Positions 61,837 through 64,000 of a DNA stretch of 64,000 nt are shown piece after piece (the stretch's first letter is position 1; each line of letters starts with the position of its first letter). The position numbers and the translations under genes are program-made. This stretch comes from Streptomyces sp. SLBN-31 (GTDB taxonomy: Bacteria; Actinomycetota; Actinomycetes; Streptomycetales; Streptomycetaceae). Where the stretch lies: contig NZ_VFNC01000001.1 of the NCBI RefSeq assembly GCF_006715395.1, forward strand, positions 2,480,001 to 2,544,000, read 5' to 3'. The notes under the pieces are model-generated. The model was not told where the DNA came from and did no database searches. It saw only the letters and a program-made list of their open reading frames with translations.

Positions 61837-62571
61837 TCATTGGGCGCTTGCGGTGGGGCGGACGACGATTTCGTTGACGTCGACCTGCGAAGGCTGGCGA
61901 ATGGCGTAAGCAATGGCCTCCGCTATGGCGGAGGCGGGCAGAGCAACGGCGCGGTAGGTCTTCATGGCCTCCCTGGCAGCAGGGTCGGAGATACCGTCGG
62001 CGAGTTCGGACTCGGTCACGCCCGGGGAGACGAGAGTGACCCGGATGTCCCCGGTGGCCTCCTGGCGCAGTCCTTCGGAGACAGCGCGGACGGCGAACTT
62101 CGTCGCGCAGTAGACGGCTGCGGTGGGAGAGACCTCGTATGCGCCGACGGAGGCGATGTTCACGAAGTGCCCGCCGCCCTGAGCGCGCATCGTGGGCAGG
62201 GCGGCGGCGATGCCGTGCAGGACTCCCCGCACGTTCACGTCGATCATCCGGTCCCACTCATCGGTCTTCAGCGCTTCCAGCGGCGAGAGAGGCATCACTC
62301 CGGCGTTGTTGACCACCACGTCCACTCGGCCGTAGCGCTCTCGGGCGGCGGACATGAAGGCCCGGACATCGGCGGCATCCGTGACATCCAGCCGCCGGAA
62401 CGCCGCAGTGCCGCCCGCGGTGGTGATCTCCTTGGTCAACGCATCGAGACGATCGGCGCGTCGTGCCCCGAGGAACAAGTTGTGGCCATCGGCGGCAAGC
62501 CGACGGGCGGTCGCCTCTCCGATCCCGCTGCTCGCTCCGGTGACCGCCACGACCTTGGCTGCGTCTGTCAT
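61837..62571 (-). CDS. SDR family NAD(P)-dependent oxidoreductase
   Basis: 244 residues, classical SDR. VVAVTGASSGIGEATARRLA gives TGxxxGxG, VDVVVNNAGVMPLSPL the NNAG motif, FVNIASVGAYEVSP the catalytic Ser and YCATKFAVRAVSEG the YxxxK as YCATK. The family is close to general stress or quinone-related SDRs; substrate unknown. Its ATG at 62571 overlaps the stop of the Atu4866-domain gene as ATGA, so the two form an operon. It is divergent from an XRE regulator. Confidence 0.91.
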   Translation of the reverse strand: MTDAAKVVAVTGASSGIGEATARRLAADGHNLFLGARRADRLDALTKEITTAGGTAAFRRLDVTDAADVRAFMSAARERYGRVDVVVNNAGVMPLSPLEALKTDEWDRMIDVNVRGVLHGIAAALPTMRAQGGGHFVNIASVGAYEVSPTAAVYCATKFAVRAVSEGLRQEATGDIRVTLVSPGVTESELADGISDPAAREAMKTYRAVALPASAIAEAIAYAIRQPSQVDVNEIVVRPTASAQ

Positions 62572-62834
62572 ACCTGCGTTTCCTCTCGGTGGAGCACGAG
62601 GTGCTCGTGGTAGAGCACCCCGTCGCGGATGTCGCCCGTCGCGGTGAACCCGGAGTCGTCGACGTAATCGATGTGGTTGCCGGTCACCGTGTAGCGGCCC
62701 GTGTACGCGCTGCTTCGGTTGCCGCGGGCCTCGTCGTACCGGCCGTCCGGCAGCAACTCCTGGCGGATGTGACCGTCCGCGGTCACCCACATGCCGACCA
62801 CGTCGGTGTGGCCCTCCTCCGTGTTCCCTGTCAT
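62568..62834 (-). CDS. Atu4866-domain small protein
   Basis: 88 residues. VGMWVTADGHIRQELLPDGR, YDEARGNRSSAYTGRYTVTG and HIDYVDDSGFTATGDIRDGV match the small beta-barrel Atu4866 family of unknown function. Such proteins are often found beside SDRs and XRE regulators, as here. The ATG at 62834 was chosen because homology begins there. First gene of the leftward pair behind the long palindrome. Confidence 0.85.
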   Translation of the reverse strand: MTGNTEEGHTDVVGMWVTADGHIRQELLPDGRYDEARGNRSSAYTGRYTVTGNHIDYVDDSGFTATGDIRDGVLYHEHLVLHREETQV

Positions 62835-62913
62835 GACGGACTCCCCTCGTCCATGGGTGTGGATCTGTCCTGCCCGGCCGAGTCTGGACAGGTCGAAGTC
62901 CGCCGACCAGGAC

Positions 62914-62950
62914 GTGTGCTGCCTGGGTGCGGTGCACCCAGGCAGCACAC
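62914..62950. promoter_or_regulatory. 37-bp near-perfect palindrome, XRE operator
   Basis: GTGTGCTGCCTGGGTGC (62914-62930) and GCACCCAGGCAGCACAC (62934-62950) are exact 17-base inverted arms around GGT. It ends 25 bases before the XRE gene start and lies 79 bases from the start of the divergent Atu4866/SDR pair, so a bound dimer could control both. As RNA it would also form a strong hairpin in any leader. Confidence 0.8.
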
Positions 62951-62975
62951 CGCCCCTGCGGCCTAGCCTGAGGAC

Positions 62976-63809
62976 ATGACCGACAACCACCTGGGAGAGT
63001 TCCTGCGCGCATGCAGGGCGGCCCTGCGGCCGCAGGACGTCGGCATGGCGAGCTACGGCGTGCGCAGAGTCGCCGGACTGCGCCGTGAGGAGGTCGCCGT
63101 CCTGGCCGGGGTGAACGCGGATTACTACACCCGCCTGGAACAGGGGCGCGAACGCCACCCCTCGGCCCAGGTGCTCGACGCGCTCGGCCGAGCCCTGCGA
63201 CTGGGCCCCGACGCCCACGCGCACCTGCACCAGCTGGCCGGGACAGCGCCGACCAACCAGTTCACCCACACAACGGACCGGGTCAGTCCCGCCCTTCGCC
63301 AGTTGATGGACGGCTACCCGGGCGCCCCGGCGTTCGTCATCAACCGGACCCTGGACGTCCTGGCAGCCAACGCCCTGGCCGAGGCCCTGCACTCACCCTT
63401 CGAGCAGGCGGACAATCTGGCCCGCATGACCTTCCTCGACCCGGCGGGCCGACAGTTCTACACCCGGTGGAGTCGCACGGCGCAGGCCACCGTGGGCCAC
63501 CTGCGCCAGGCGGCCGGCCTCGACCCGGACAACCCGCGGCTGCGGGAACTCGTCCACGCCCTCACCGAGCACAGCGCGGACTTCACCCGCCTGTGGAACA
63601 CCCACGCCGTGCGAGGCAAGACCCAGGACGCCAAGCACTTCCTCCACCCGAACGTCGGCCCCCTGACCCTCACCTACCAGGCCTTCGACGTACGCGACGC
63701 TCCGGGCCAGCAACTCGTCATCTACCAGGCCGAACCCGGCAGCCCCAGCGCCCAGGTCCTCAACCTGCTCGGCTCCCTCCACGCCACCTCGAACCAGACC
63801 GCCATGTAG
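62976..63809 (+). CDS. XRE-family regulator with MmyB-like ligand domain
   Basis: 277 residues. The HTH_3-like domain at about residues 8-75 includes LGEFLRACRAALRPQDVGM, RRVAGLRREEVAVLAGVNAD and YYTRLEQGRERHPSAQVLDA. The C-terminal MmyB-like PAS-related domain includes PAFVINRTLDVLAANALAEA and LTLTYQAFDVRDAPGQQLVI, which binds small ligands such as fatty acids in known members. It is divergent from the SDR pair, a very common arrangement in Streptomyces, with a long palindrome between. It is likely a local repressor. Confidence 0.91.
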   Translation: MTDNHLGEFLRACRAALRPQDVGMASYGVRRVAGLRREEVAVLAGVNADYYTRLEQGRERHPSAQVLDALGRALRLGPDAHAHLHQLAGTAPTNQFTHTTDRVSPALRQLMDGYPGAPAFVINRTLDVLAANALAEALHSPFEQADNLARMTFLDPAGRQFYTRWSRTAQATVGHLRQAAGLDPDNPRLRELVHALTEHSADFTRLWNTHAVRGKTQDAKHFLHPNVGPLTLTYQAFDVRDAPGQQLVIYQAEPGSPSAQVLNLLGSLHATSNQTAM

Positions 63810-64000
63810 CCGGAACGACGGCCTGGACCTGCTGGACAATCGCCTCAGCCGGTGCTTGTTTTCGGACACCAGCTTGAGTGAATCCCGCAGGCGGCTGTCG
63901 GATCCCGCCCGATCACGATCGGACGGGATCTCGTCAACCACCCGGTGACCGGAGCTCTGAACCAACGCGGCTGAGTCGGCCCCGGTCGACCGCCAGCACC

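Noticed and set aside
63393..63965. Minus-strand frame of 190 codons at the window end
   Set aside because: Antisense to the well-supported XRE regulator and without recognisable domains; the last 190 bases of the window hold no other supported feature.

Overview
The window looks like a chromosomal segment of a Streptomyces or close relative. G+C is very high with strong third-position G/C bias, GTG and TTG starts occur beside ATG, and the gene families are typical of that group: iolABCDEG, AAHS and DHA2 MFS transporters, SpoIIE-type PP2C, and many TetR, GntR and LacI regulators. Most of it is densely coding, with short overlaps (ATGA, GTGA, TGATG) inside operons.

Layout: (1) 1-2.4 kb holds the end of a cobalamin gene (cobK) converging on cobF, a DUF309 gene and a tRNA-Pro(GGG). 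(2) 2.6-7.3 kb holds an MMPL transporter, a membrane-anchored PP2C phosphatase and a TetR regulator. (3) 7.5-21 kb is a glycan assembly locus. One FemAB-like acyltransferase gene points right. Nine leftward, mostly overlapping genes follow: a second FemAB-like enzyme, a membrane-anchored glycosidase-like protein, two GT4 enzymes, a GT39-type enzyme, a PIG-L deacetylase, a kinase-GT4 fusion, a flippase-nucleotidyltransferase fusion and an Alg5-like GT2. A GH15 enzyme and galE lie just beyond, and an AT-rich palindrome is shared between the promoter region of this locus and that of galE.

(4) 24.6-36.9 kb is a complete-looking myo-inositol system: a GntR/UTRA regulator, iolA, iolD, iolB, an aldolase and iolC to the left, and an ABC importer, an iolE-like gene and an iolG-type dehydrogenase to the right. 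The two arms diverge from a regulatory region in which perfect 15-bp inverted arms carry the -35 boxes of both promoters. (5) 36.9-47.2 kb is a set of accessory sugar or cyclitol genes: three more Gfo/Idh/MocA dehydrogenases, an SDR, an FAD oxidoreductase, a PhyH dioxygenase, two LacI regulators, a poly-gamma-glutamate-hydrolase-like protein and a cupin.

(6) 47.9-56.4 kb is an aromatic (trihydroxylated ring) degradation locus. A hydroxyquinol-type intradiol dioxygenase and a maleylacetate reductase come first. A GntR/FCD regulator and a galB-galC-galD-like operon follow, ending in a two-domain VOC (type I) extradiol dioxygenase and an AAHS transporter. The set matches gallate catabolism, but the usual class II ring-cleavage enzyme appears to be replaced by a type I enzyme. 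This is the strongest candidate for an undescribed variant system. (7) 57-61 kb holds an alpha/beta hydrolase, an MBL-fold protein and a TetR-MFS efflux pair with three operator-like palindromes. (8) 61.1-64 kb holds a second tRNA-Pro(GGG) identical to the first, a truncated SigJ-like C-terminal domain, an SDR with an Atu4866-domain partner, and a divergent XRE regulator behind a 37-bp palindrome.
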